A DNA stretch of 24,536 nucleotides from the NCBI GenBank assembly GCA_964471565.1, contig CAYYFK010000009.1:1-24536 (forward strand), given 5' to 3'. Under the pieces are notes generated by a model. The model was not told the origin of the DNA. It did no database searches and was given only the letters and a program-made list of their open reading frames with translations. Of this stretch, positions 1 to 6,463 are shown one piece after another. The DNA is from JABIBT01 sp964471565. Its GTDB lineage: Archaea > Nanobdellota > Nanobdellia > SCGC-AAA011-G17 > PNOQ01. Numbering within the stretch: position 1 is the stretch's first letter; each line of letters opens with the position of its first letter. The translations under genes and the position numbers were made by a program.

Positions 1-79
1 CCATTTTGATTTTTTGTAGTTTCATTGGTTGTTTCTTTCTGATGTTGTTTTTTTGATGTTGTTTTTCGGAGTTAACTGG

Positions 80-93
80 TATATTTTATTAAA
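80..93 (+). promoter_or_regulatory. Possible TATA box of the pentapeptide-repeat gene
   Basis: An AT-rich element (TATATTTTATTAAA) precedes the 15-bp repeat tract. Its first eight bases are centred about 24 nt before a TTG codon at 108 that is in frame with the repeats. If the leaderless geometry seen elsewhere in the window applies, this points to an original start near 108, upstream of the in-frame TAG at 186-188. The rest of 1-110 holds only a 14-bp tandem repeat (TGATGTTGTTTTT at 40-52 and 54-66) and no convincing gene. Confidence 0.3.
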
Positions 94-113
94 GGTTTTA
101 GTAGTGCTTGTTT

Positions 114-428
114 GCGTTTTTTTTTTTGGCGTTTCTTGTGTTTGAGAATTTTGAGTTGGCGATTCTTTTTTATGCGAATCTTGTGTAGGCGATTCTTTGG
201 TGTGCGAATCTTAGGAGGGTGAATCTTGGGGGAGCGAGACTTACTAAGGCGGATCTTGAGGAGGCGGATCTTAAGGAGGCGGATCTTAGGTATGCGAATC
301 TTGGAGGAGCGAAACTTGGGCATGCGAATCTTGAGGAGGCTAATCTTAGAGAAGCGTATCTTTGGGATGCGAATCTAACTGGGGCCAATTTACTTCATAC
401 AGATATGACTGGGGCCAATTTAGAAGGT
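114..428 (+). repeat. 15-bp tandem repeat tract encoding pentapeptide repeats
   Basis: Twenty-one consecutive 15-bp units stay in one register. The consensus is GCG-RAT-CTT-NNN-NNN, coding Ala-Asn/Asp-Leu-x-x. Units at 249-293 are nearly identical at DNA level, including the choice of GCG and CTT, which suggests recent slippage or unequal exchange rather than old protein-level divergence. Units before about 189 are more T-rich and degenerate (GCG-ATT-CTT, GCG-TTT-CTT) and include a TAG at 186-188. The last units (from about 384) switch to GCC-AAT-TTA. Because the period is a multiple of three, long open frames also arise on the opposite strand; these look like by-products. Confidence 0.8.
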
Positions 429-473
429 ATGGTTATAGATGATGGCGAAGGAAATTTGTATGTTTTAAAATAA
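219..473 (+). CDS. Pentapeptide-repeat protein (start unresolved, possibly 5'-degraded)
   Basis: The 84-residue product is almost entirely A(N/D)Lxx pentapeptide repeats, such as ADLEE, ADLKE, ADLRY, ANLGG, ANLTG and ANLEG, which fold as a right-handed quadrilateral beta-helix in this family. A short tail (VIDDGEGNLYVLK) closes it. The only start that avoids the upstream stop is GTG at 219, and a GGAGG abutting it is part of the repeat, so this start is weak. In the same frame the repeat register continues upstream to about 114, broken by one TAG at 186-188. The gene is therefore either a decayed longer protein, a gene restarting inside its repeats, or a sequencing error. Pentapeptide-repeat proteins have very varied roles and no partner here indicates one. 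No signal peptide is seen. T-rich sequence follows the stop. Confidence 0.55.
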   Translation: MNLGGARLTKADLEEADLKEADLRYANLGGAKLGHANLEEANLREAYLWDANLTGANLLHTDMTGANLEGMVIDDGEGNLYVLK

Positions 474-493
474 TCTTTTTTCTTTTATTTTTT
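474..493 (+). terminator. T-rich terminator after the pentapeptide-repeat gene
   Basis: Immediately after the TAA the plus strand reads CTTTTTTCTTTTATTTTTT, an interrupted oligo-T run of the kind that terminates archaeal RNA polymerase. It overlaps the last codons of the convergent helicase gene. No hairpin is needed or seen. Confidence 0.5.
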
Positions 494-3064
494 AAAATTT
501 ATTTCTTGTAAAATTAAAGCATGCATTTTTCTTAGAAATTCTACTCTATCTTCCATTCTTAACATATCCATTCTACCCTGCATTAATATATTAAAAGCAA
601 ATGGAGAAGGTATTTTTGTATTAATTTCCTTAATTTTTATCTTTCCGTCTTCAATATCTTTTAAAATTTTTGTTGCATTTTCTAAATTCATTAAATCTTC
701 TAAAACTTCTCTTCTAGCTTCTTTTAAGATTGCAAATTCGTTAGATATTCTTCTTACGGCGGCCAATAATATCATTGAAGAAACTTGCTGCCTGCCAACA
801 TGTTTTGTTTTTCCCTTATAAGATTTTAATATCATTAAGGCTCTTGTTGCACAATGTCTAAATCTTCTTCTTAGTATTTCAGAATTTTCTATTGCGTTTC
901 TAGCAACTACTCCAAGTTCTTTTGACTTTAATAATTTGAAAGCTCTTAAAACCTGGATTTTTTTTCCTTCTTTTCCTTTTAGATAAAACCCATTATCATT
1001 TATACTTATTTCTACATCTCTATGTTGAACTTTTGAAATTACATATGCCATCGCTCTTGAAAGAACATCGTTAACTCTTCTACCATATAAAGAATGAAAA
1101 ACGATTTGTCCATTAAAGTGTTCTATTAGTAATTCATTTTCATTTGGGATTCTTTTTGTAAATTTATATTGGTGGTAAAAGTAATCATATAACGCTATCT
1201 TTCCTCTTTCATCAACATAAAGATATCTATCAATAAATTCTAAGATTTCTTCTTTTTTTGTTTTATTTTCAAAATGTTCTTTCATTAATCTTCTAAATTT
1301 TTGAATTTCTGAAGCTAGGTCAAAAGATAGTGGTAAAGTTTCTGAGTACCATGATGGAACTGTTGGAGCCATCCCCGAGGCTGCTTGAACTGATGCGGCC
1401 ATTCCTCTAGCATATTTGAACATATATCTGTCTCCACCAAGAACAAAAATGTCTCCCTTTTTTAGTTTTTCAAGGAAAGCTTCGTCTATTGTCCCTACTA
1501 CTTGTTCTCCCACTTTTACAATTACAGAAGATTCTTCTGGAATTGTGCCTATATTTGTCATGTAAATAATTCTGGCCATCTTTCCTCTTTTTCCTACCAT
1601 TCCGGTTTCTTCATCATACCAAATCTTAGCATAAACATGTCGGTCTTCTAATGAGATATGTTGACCCGATAAATAATCAATTATTTCTTTGAAATTTGTA
1701 TAGGTTAGATTTCTAAATGGATATGCCTTTTTTACTAATTCGAAAATTTCTTTTATTGGAGTTATATCTGATATTGCAATTCCATAAATTTGTTGAGCTA
1801 ATACATCTAAAGCGTTTTCTGGAATATGAATCCTATCTATTTTTCTTTCTATAATATTCTTTAGCATTACTGAACACTCTACTAAATCATCTCTGTCTAG
1901 AACAATTATTCTTCCTTTTACTGTTTCATGGAGTTTATGTCCAGATCTTCCAAATCTTTGTAATGTTCTGGCTATTGATTTTGGAGAACCCAAGCATATT
2001 ACTAAATCAATATATCCTATGTCAATTCCTAATTCTAAAGACGTGGATGAAACAACCGCTTTTAATTCTCCTTTTCTTAATCTGTCTTCTACGTTATGTC
2101 TATGTGTTTTTGATAACGAGCCGTGATGTGCTCCAATGTTGTCATTGTAATCTTTTGGATATTTTTCTTTTAGATTATGGACGAGTCTTTCTGTGGCCGC
2201 TCTTGTGTTCGTAAAAACTAGTGTTGTTTTGTGTTTTTGTATTAAATCGGTTAGTAAGTTGTATAAATTTTCATTCTTCTCTTCATGAGTTGTGTTTATT
2301 AAATCTGGAACTGGTGAAAGTACCTTAAGATCCATTTTTTTATTAAATTGAACATCTGAAATTATACAATCTCTATTTGTTCCTACTAGAAATTTTGCAA
2401 TTTTGTCTAACGGGGCTATAGAAGCTGAAAGTCCTACTCTTGTTGGAGGCTCTTCACATAGCTTTTCTAATCTTTCTAAGGAAATTGAAAGGTGTGTTCC
2501 TCTTTTGTTTTCTGCTAACGCATGAATTTCGTCAATTATTACGTACCTTACATCTTTTAGTTTTTCTCTGAATTTTTTAGTTGTGAGTAGAATTGCTAAA
2601 GATTCTGGAGTTGTTATTAAAATGTGTGGAGTTTCTTTGAGCATCTTTTGTTTTTGATAAGGTGTTGTGTCTCCAGTTCTAGATGCTATTTTTATTTTTA
2701 ATTTTTTGTTTTGTTTTTTTGCTAATTTTGTAATTTCTTCTATTGGTTTGTTTAGGTTGACTTCTATGTCCCTTGAAAGGGATTTTAAAGGATTTATGTA
2801 AATGCAATATACTTTATTTTCTAAAAGGTCATTTTCTGCCAAAGTTGTTATTTCGTTAATTATAGTTAAAGTTGAAGTTAAGGTTTTTCCAGAACCAGTT
2901 GGTGCCGAAATCAATGTGTTTTTTTGATTGTGAATGTTTAAAACACCAAATTTTTGTGGCTGTGAAAAAGTTTCAAATTTACCTTTAAACCATGTTTTCA
3001 CTAACGGATTAAATACTTTGAATATTTTATCATCTTCGTCTGGTTGTTTTTTGAATGAAATCAT
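485..3064 (-). CDS. lhr: Lhr-family superfamily 2 DNA helicase
   Basis: An 859-residue ATP-dependent helicase of the Lhr family; such enzymes translocate 3'-5' on DNA and are linked to repair and recombination in archaea. Visible motifs in order: Walker A APTGSGKT (residues 54-61), the TTPESL segment (151-156), DEIH motif II (178-181), LSAS motif III (212-215), the Ia/IV-type region TLVFTNTRAATERL (281-294), SSTSLELGID (339-348) and QRFGRSGH motif VI (369-376). The remaining roughly 480 residues correspond to the winged-helix and Lhr-specific C-terminal domains, and the length fits Lhr-core proteins. The start is supported by a TATA box about 24 nt upstream. That same element lies about 26 nt before the divergent gene at 3115. 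The exact Lhr subgroup (aLhr1 or aLhr2) cannot be settled by eye. Confidence 0.9.
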   Translation of the reverse strand: MISFKKQPDEDDKIFKVFNPLVKTWFKGKFETFSQPQKFGVLNIHNQKNTLISAPTGSGKTLTSTLTIINEITTLAENDLLENKVYCIYINPLKSLSRDIEVNLNKPIEEITKLAKKQNKKLKIKIASRTGDTTPYQKQKMLKETPHILITTPESLAILLTTKKFREKLKDVRYVIIDEIHALAENKRGTHLSISLERLEKLCEEPPTRVGLSASIAPLDKIAKFLVGTNRDCIISDVQFNKKMDLKVLSPVPDLINTTHEEKNENLYNLLTDLIQKHKTTLVFTNTRAATERLVHNLKEKYPKDYNDNIGAHHGSLSKTHRHNVEDRLRKGELKAVVSSTSLELGIDIGYIDLVICLGSPKSIARTLQRFGRSGHKLHETVKGRIIVLDRDDLVECSVMLKNIIERKIDRIHIPENALDVLAQQIYGIAISDITPIKEIFELVKKAYPFRNLTYTNFKEIIDYLSGQHISLEDRHVYAKIWYDEETGMVGKRGKMARIIYMTNIGTIPEESSVIVKVGEQVVGTIDEAFLEKLKKGDIFVLGGDRYMFKYARGMAASVQAASGMAPTVPSWYSETLPLSFDLASEIQKFRRLMKEHFENKTKKEEILEFIDRYLYVDERGKIALYDYFYHQYKFTKRIPNENELLIEHFNGQIVFHSLYGRRVNDVLSRAMAYVISKVQHRDVEISINDNGFYLKGKEGKKIQVLRAFKLLKSKELGVVARNAIENSEILRRRFRHCATRALMILKSYKGKTKHVGRQQVSSMILLAAVRRISNEFAILKEARREVLEDLMNLENATKILKDIEDGKIKIKEINTKIPSPFAFNILMQGRMDMLRMEDRVEFLRKMHALILQEINFKK

Positions 3065-3084
3065 GAAATTCTAATGGTGGAAAG

Positions 3085-3092
3085 TTTATTAA
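3085..3092. promoter_or_regulatory. Shared bidirectional TATA box
   Basis: TTTATTAA reads as TTAATAAA on the other strand. Its centre is 26.5 nt from the plus-strand ATG at 3115 and 24.5 nt from the minus-strand ATG at 3064, so each gene would be transcribed leaderless from the same TBP site. No second TATA-like element is visible in the 50-bp spacer. The purine-rich BRE-like flank (GGAAAG) is better on the plus-strand side. Confidence 0.6.
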
Positions 3093-3114
3093 GCGTTTTT
3101 ATTGTATCTTCTTC

Positions 3115-3387
3115 ATGAAACTTTTTGAAAAAGTTAAAGCTGTTCCTGATATAGGACATGAAAAAACTCTAGAGGTTGCTAGAGCTCACTTAGAAAGGCA
3201 TAATTTAGCCGATTTGGTTGGAGAAAAAGAAATAGTTGATAAGGCTGGTTTTAATGAAGATATTATTGTTAGGAGGCATGGTGTTTGCTATCAGATTGAG
3301 AGGCGTAGATATCTATCTGTAATTGAAGAATTGATTGGGCATAATTCAAAAAAAACTAATAATATCCCTAATTTGTTATATCTTTAG
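3115..3387 (+). CDS. Hypothetical protein, 90 aa
   Basis: A small charged soluble protein that I do not recognise. It has no signal peptide or membrane segment. The C-terminal half contains RRHGVCYQIERRRYLSVIEELIG, described here as a basic stretch with one Cys followed by a likely amphipathic helix (residues 53-75). The start ATG lies 26.5 nt after the centre of a TATA box at 3085-3092, typical of leaderless genes here. It is divergent from the Lhr helicase and shares that promoter element, so co-expression with the helicase is plausible. The next gene has its own promoter. Function unknown. Confidence 0.6.
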   Translation: MKLFEKVKAVPDIGHEKTLEVARAHLERHNLADLVGEKEIVDKAGFNEDIIVRRHGVCYQIERRRYLSVIEELIGHNSKKTNNIPNLLYL

Positions 3388-3410
3388 TTTTCTATTTTAT
3401 TATAATAAGG

Positions 3411-3418
3411 TTTAAATA
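3411..3418 (+). promoter_or_regulatory. TATA box of the proteasome-like gene
   Basis: TTTAAATA preceded by the BRE-like AAGG. Its centre is 29.5 nt before the ATG at 3444, giving a leader of at most a few nucleotides. Confidence 0.65.
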
Positions 3419-3443
3419 TTAAACTCAGTTCCCACTTTTTGAA

Positions 3444-4247
3444 ATGACTAGTATTTTTGGAATAAAGACTAATTTGGGTGATGAAGCAATTGTGTTGGCA
3501 GCAGATACTAAGATGACGTCTGATGATGACAATGTTTCTTTTTTAAATTCTCCTGGTGAATCAAAGATTTATGTGGGAGATTGTTTTACCCTAGCAATTT
3601 CAGGAGTAGGGAATGATTGCGTTAATAGTTTTGTTAGTTATTTGAATGGAGAAATTGATTATATTAGTTTTAGAAATTTTATAAAAAAAGGGAATGAAAT
3701 AGGAAAAGGCATATCTTCTCTAGAACAAAAAGTTTTAAGAAATAGAGATGAACATCCCTTAGAAAGAGCAGTTCATACAGGAGATTTTAGGGAATTTCTT
3801 ATTTTGAATAAGTATTTATTAGAAGAAGAAAGAGGAGACAATGATTGTGTTTGTGAAATGATTTTAGCTACTCAAAATAATATGGGGTTATATTTTGTAG
3901 ATGTTTTAGGAACAGTTTATCCTGCTTCCGATTATCCGGGACTCGAGTATTGGACTGGAGGAAGTGGGGGAGAATTTATGAACAAATATCTGGAAGAAAT
4001 GGATATTGATGGCCATATTTCTGATCCGACCTTACCTCGGAGAGTGGATTTGAATAAGATAGATAAGGAAAGTGCTGTTCTTTTATCTAGGAAGTGTATC
4101 CAAGAGGGGATAAGAAAGGATAAGAACTCTGGTGGGAAGGAAGATTATGTTATTATGACTCCTGAAGAAATAGTTCATTGGGGAGATATTCTAAAAAAGG
4201 TCGAGAAACAGGGATATGATAAAATATTTAAAAGTATGATATCTTAG
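3444..4247 (+). CDS. Proteasome beta-subunit-like Ntn hydrolase
   Basis: The 267-residue protein carries hallmarks of the 20S proteasome/HslV superfamily. It begins M-T-S-I-F-G-I-K, so removal of Met exposes Thr as the possible N-terminal nucleophile without a propeptide. AIVLAADTKMT (15-25) supplies the Asp equivalent to proteasome Asp17. SPGESKIYVGD (36-46) supplies a Lys in the Lys33 position, and LAISGVGNDC follows. GGSGGEFMNKYLEE matches the family's GSG-helix segment, and ESAVLLSRKCI...NSGGKEDYVIM the late beta/helix region. An apparent insertion of several dozen residues (about 66-140) makes it longer than the usual 200-residue core. I infer a stand-alone peptidase or peptide ligase related to proteasome beta, not the canonical subunit. 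Substrate is unknown. It has its own promoter, and ABCE1 follows 35 bp downstream with a separate TATA box. Confidence 0.72.
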   Translation: MTSIFGIKTNLGDEAIVLAADTKMTSDDDNVSFLNSPGESKIYVGDCFTLAISGVGNDCVNSFVSYLNGEIDYISFRNFIKKGNEIGKGISSLEQKVLRNRDEHPLERAVHTGDFREFLILNKYLLEEERGDNDCVCEMILATQNNMGLYFVDVLGTVYPASDYPGLEYWTGGSGGEFMNKYLEEMDIDGHISDPTLPRRVDLNKIDKESAVLLSRKCIQEGIRKDKNSGGKEDYVIMTPEEIVHWGDILKKVEKQGYDKIFKSMIS

Positions 4248-4251
4248 AAAG

Positions 4252-4260
4252 TTTTTAAAA
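4252..4260 (+). promoter_or_regulatory. TATA box of ABCE1
   Basis: TTTTTAAAA starts five nt after the stop codon of the preceding gene and is centred 27 nt before the ATG at 4283, the leaderless spacing used throughout the window. Confidence 0.6.
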
Positions 4261-4282
4261 GGGAATTCTTTTCTAAATTAGT

Positions 4283-6043
4283 ATGTCAAGAATAGCAATA
4301 ATTGATCAGGATAAATGCCATCCAGAACAATGTAATTGGTTATGTTTTGGGGCATGTCCAGTAAACAGAACTGGAAAAGAATGTATTATTAAAGGAAAAA
4401 AGGCAATTATCGACGAGGAATTATGTACTGGATGTGGAATATGTCCAAAAAAATGTCCATACGAAGCTATTCAAATTGTAAATTTGCCGGAAGAACTCAA
4501 AGAAGAACCAGTTCATAGGTTTGGTAAAAATGCTTTTAGGTTATTTCGTTTGCCTATCCCAAAAAAAGGAGAAGTTGTTGGAATTCTAGGTAGGAATGGT
4601 ATTGGTAAGAGTACAGCTTTGGAAATTCTATCTGGAAAAATAATTCCTAATCTTGGAGATTTTGAAAATGGAGGAAACTATGATAGAGTAATTGAAAAAT
4701 ATTCTAAAGTTTCTTTGGGAGATTATTTTAGAAAATTAAAAAATGGAGAAATTAGAGTTGCATATAAACCTCAGAGAATTGAACTACTTCCAAAAGTCTT
4801 TTCTGGAAAAGTTGGAGAATTGATAAATAGAATTGATGAAAGAGATATTGGAGAAAAATTGATCAATGAGTTAGGAATTGAACATTTAAAAGAAAGAAAA
4901 CTTGATGAACTTAGTGGTGGAGAATTACAAAAGGTGGCCATCATTGCTACCGCTGTTAAGGATGCTGATTTTTACTTTTTTGATGAGCCTGCTAGTTTTG
5001 CAGATGTTACATCTAGAATAAAAATTGCTAAATTAATTAGAAGTTTGAAAGAAGTTGGAGCAGTAATTGTTGTTGAACACGATTTGGCTACTTTAGATTA
5101 TATTTCTGATGAAATCCAAATTTTATATGGGGTTGAAGGAGCGTTTGGTATTGTTTCTCAGAGCAAGGGAGTTAGAAGAGGAATTAATGAATACTTAGAT
5201 GGATACTTGCCAGATGATAATGTTAGATTTAGAGATTATTCTATTAAATTTGAAGATAAAAATTCTGAGAATGTAGTAAGTAATGAAGTTTTGATTAAAT
5301 TTCCAGAGTTAGAGAAGAATTTTGAAAGTTTTTCTTTGAAAACTAATTCTGGTGAAGTCCATAGGGGTGAGGTTTTGACTATTATGGGTGCAAATGGGTT
5401 AGGAAAGAGTACTTTTTTGAATTTGCTTTCTGGAAAACTAAAAGCAGATAAAGGCGAAGTTGAAGAATATAAAATTTCATACAAGGAGCAGTACCCCTCT
5501 AGAGAATTTGAAAGTACGGTTAGAACTGAATTAATGTCTGTTGCTAAACCTGAGTTTGATTCTGGATGGTATAAACAAAATATCCTTGAGAAATTGAATT
5601 TGAACAAAGTAATTGATAATAAAATTAAAGATTTGAGTGGTGGAGAATTACAAAAATTTCATGTTGCTTTATGTTTGTCTCGAGAGGCAGACATTTATGC
5701 TTTAGATGAACCTTCAGCATTTGTTGATGTTGAAGATAGGTTGAAAGTTGCTGAAGTTATTAAAGAATTTGTTATTAAAAAAGAAAAGTGTGCCATTGTT
5801 GTTGATCATGATGTTCAGATTATAGATTATTTGGGAGACAGGATGTTGGTTTTTTTAGGTGAGCCTGCCAAGAAAGGTTTTGTTGAAGGTCCATTCTCAA
5901 AAAGAGATGGAATGAATAAGGTTCTAGAGATACTAGACATTACTTATAGGAGAGATAATACCTCGCATAGACCAAGGATAAATAAACCAGGAAGTAATCT
6001 AGATTCTGAACAGAGAAATAAAAAAGAATTTTATTATAGTTAA
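4283..6043 (+). CDS. rli1: ABCE1/Rli1 ribosome-recycling ATPase
   Basis: ABCE1 splits post-termination 70S-type ribosomes together with aRF1/aPelota and is essential and universal in archaea. The N-terminal ferredoxin-like domain has Cys at 12, 17, 21 and 25 and the CTGCGICPKKCP cluster at 48, 51, 54 and 58, enough for two 4Fe-4S centres. NBD1 has Walker A GRNGIGKS (103-110), signature LSGGE (210-214) and Walker B FYFFDEPASFADV. NBD2 has GANGLGKST, a second LSGGELQK, and IYALDEPSAFVDV. The tail YRRD...RPRINKPGSNLD is the normal family C terminus. At 586 residues it is full length. Walker B of NBD1 reads FADV where most homologues have YLDV, a mild divergence. It converges on dut, and the two stop codons overlap in TTAA at 6040-6043. 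Confidence 0.97.
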   Translation: MSRIAIIDQDKCHPEQCNWLCFGACPVNRTGKECIIKGKKAIIDEELCTGCGICPKKCPYEAIQIVNLPEELKEEPVHRFGKNAFRLFRLPIPKKGEVVGILGRNGIGKSTALEILSGKIIPNLGDFENGGNYDRVIEKYSKVSLGDYFRKLKNGEIRVAYKPQRIELLPKVFSGKVGELINRIDERDIGEKLINELGIEHLKERKLDELSGGELQKVAIIATAVKDADFYFFDEPASFADVTSRIKIAKLIRSLKEVGAVIVVEHDLATLDYISDEIQILYGVEGAFGIVSQSKGVRRGINEYLDGYLPDDNVRFRDYSIKFEDKNSENVVSNEVLIKFPELEKNFESFSLKTNSGEVHRGEVLTIMGANGLGKSTFLNLLSGKLKADKGEVEEYKISYKEQYPSREFESTVRTELMSVAKPEFDSGWYKQNILEKLNLNKVIDNKIKDLSGGELQKFHVALCLSREADIYALDEPSAFVDVEDRLKVAEVIKEFVIKKEKCAIVVDHDVQIIDYLGDRMLVFLGEPAKKGFVEGPFSKRDGMNKVLEILDITYRRDNTSHRPRINKPGSNLDSEQRNKKEFYYS

Positions 6044-6462
6044 AGTCCTGTGTGTCCGAATGCACCTGTTCCTCTTTCTGTTTCGTCCAATTCATCTACT
6101 TCTTCTAGTTCGGCTATTTCTACCGGTTGAATTAGTAACTGTGCTATCCTCATCCCTTTAGTTACTAGGAATTCTTCATTGCTTAAGTTTTTTAGAATTA
6201 CACAATATTCTCCACGGTATTCTGGATCTATTACTCCACCCATCACATGTATTGAATTCTTTGATGCTAAACCACTTCTATCCCATATTAAAGAAGCATA
6301 TCCGTGAGGTAATTTTATTGCTATTCCTGTTTTTGTTAATCTTGTTTCATTTGGTTTTAGAATGAATGCTTCTACAGAGTGCAAATCCATTCCCACATCT
6401 CCCGGTTTAGCATACTTTGGATGGATTGCATCTTCGTGGAGTTTTTTAAATTGAATTTTCAT
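6040..6462 (-). CDS. dut: dUTP diphosphatase (trimeric dUTPase)
   Basis: Hydrolyses dUTP to dUMP and pyrophosphate, keeping uracil out of DNA and supplying dUMP for thymidylate synthesis. All five motifs of the trimeric family are present: PGDVGMDL, DRSGLA, GGVIDPEYRGE with the catalytic Asp, GMRIAQL, and the C-terminal RGTGAFGHTG, which shows small departures from the usual RGxxGFGSTG. I place the start at the ATG at 6462 (MKIQFKKLH), giving 140 residues. A GTG at 6480 would lie inside nrdJ and add six residues unlike the family. The ATG follows the nrdJ stop by one base (TAA-A-ATG), so translation is probably coupled. It is the last gene of the nrdR-nrdJ-dut operon. Confidence 0.95.
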   Translation of the reverse strand: MKIQFKKLHEDAIHPKYAKPGDVGMDLHSVEAFILKPNETRLTKTGIAIKLPHGYASLIWDRSGLASKNSIHVMGGVIDPEYRGEYCVILKNLSNEEFLVTKGMRIAQLLIQPVEIAELEEVDELDETERGTGAFGHTGL

Positions 6463-6463
6463 T

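Noticed and set aside
1..25. Possible start of a minus-strand gene leaving the window (ATG at 25, beginning MKLQKIKM)
   Set aside because: Only eight codons are visible, no Shine-Dalgarno and no TATA box at the expected distance. Not enough to support.
186..188. TAG in the pentapeptide tract as evidence of recoding or an alternative code
   Set aside because: TAG is a normal stop at other genes here (for example 4245-4247, 17331-17333), and no pyrrolysine machinery is seen. Mutation or restart is simpler.
72..388. Two long minus-strand reading frames with Lys/Arg-rich or Arg/Ser-rich pentad repeats (72-323 and 170-388)
   Set aside because: They are by-products of the 15-bp repeat period read antisense. 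The plus-strand frame gives true A(N/D)Lxx repeats.
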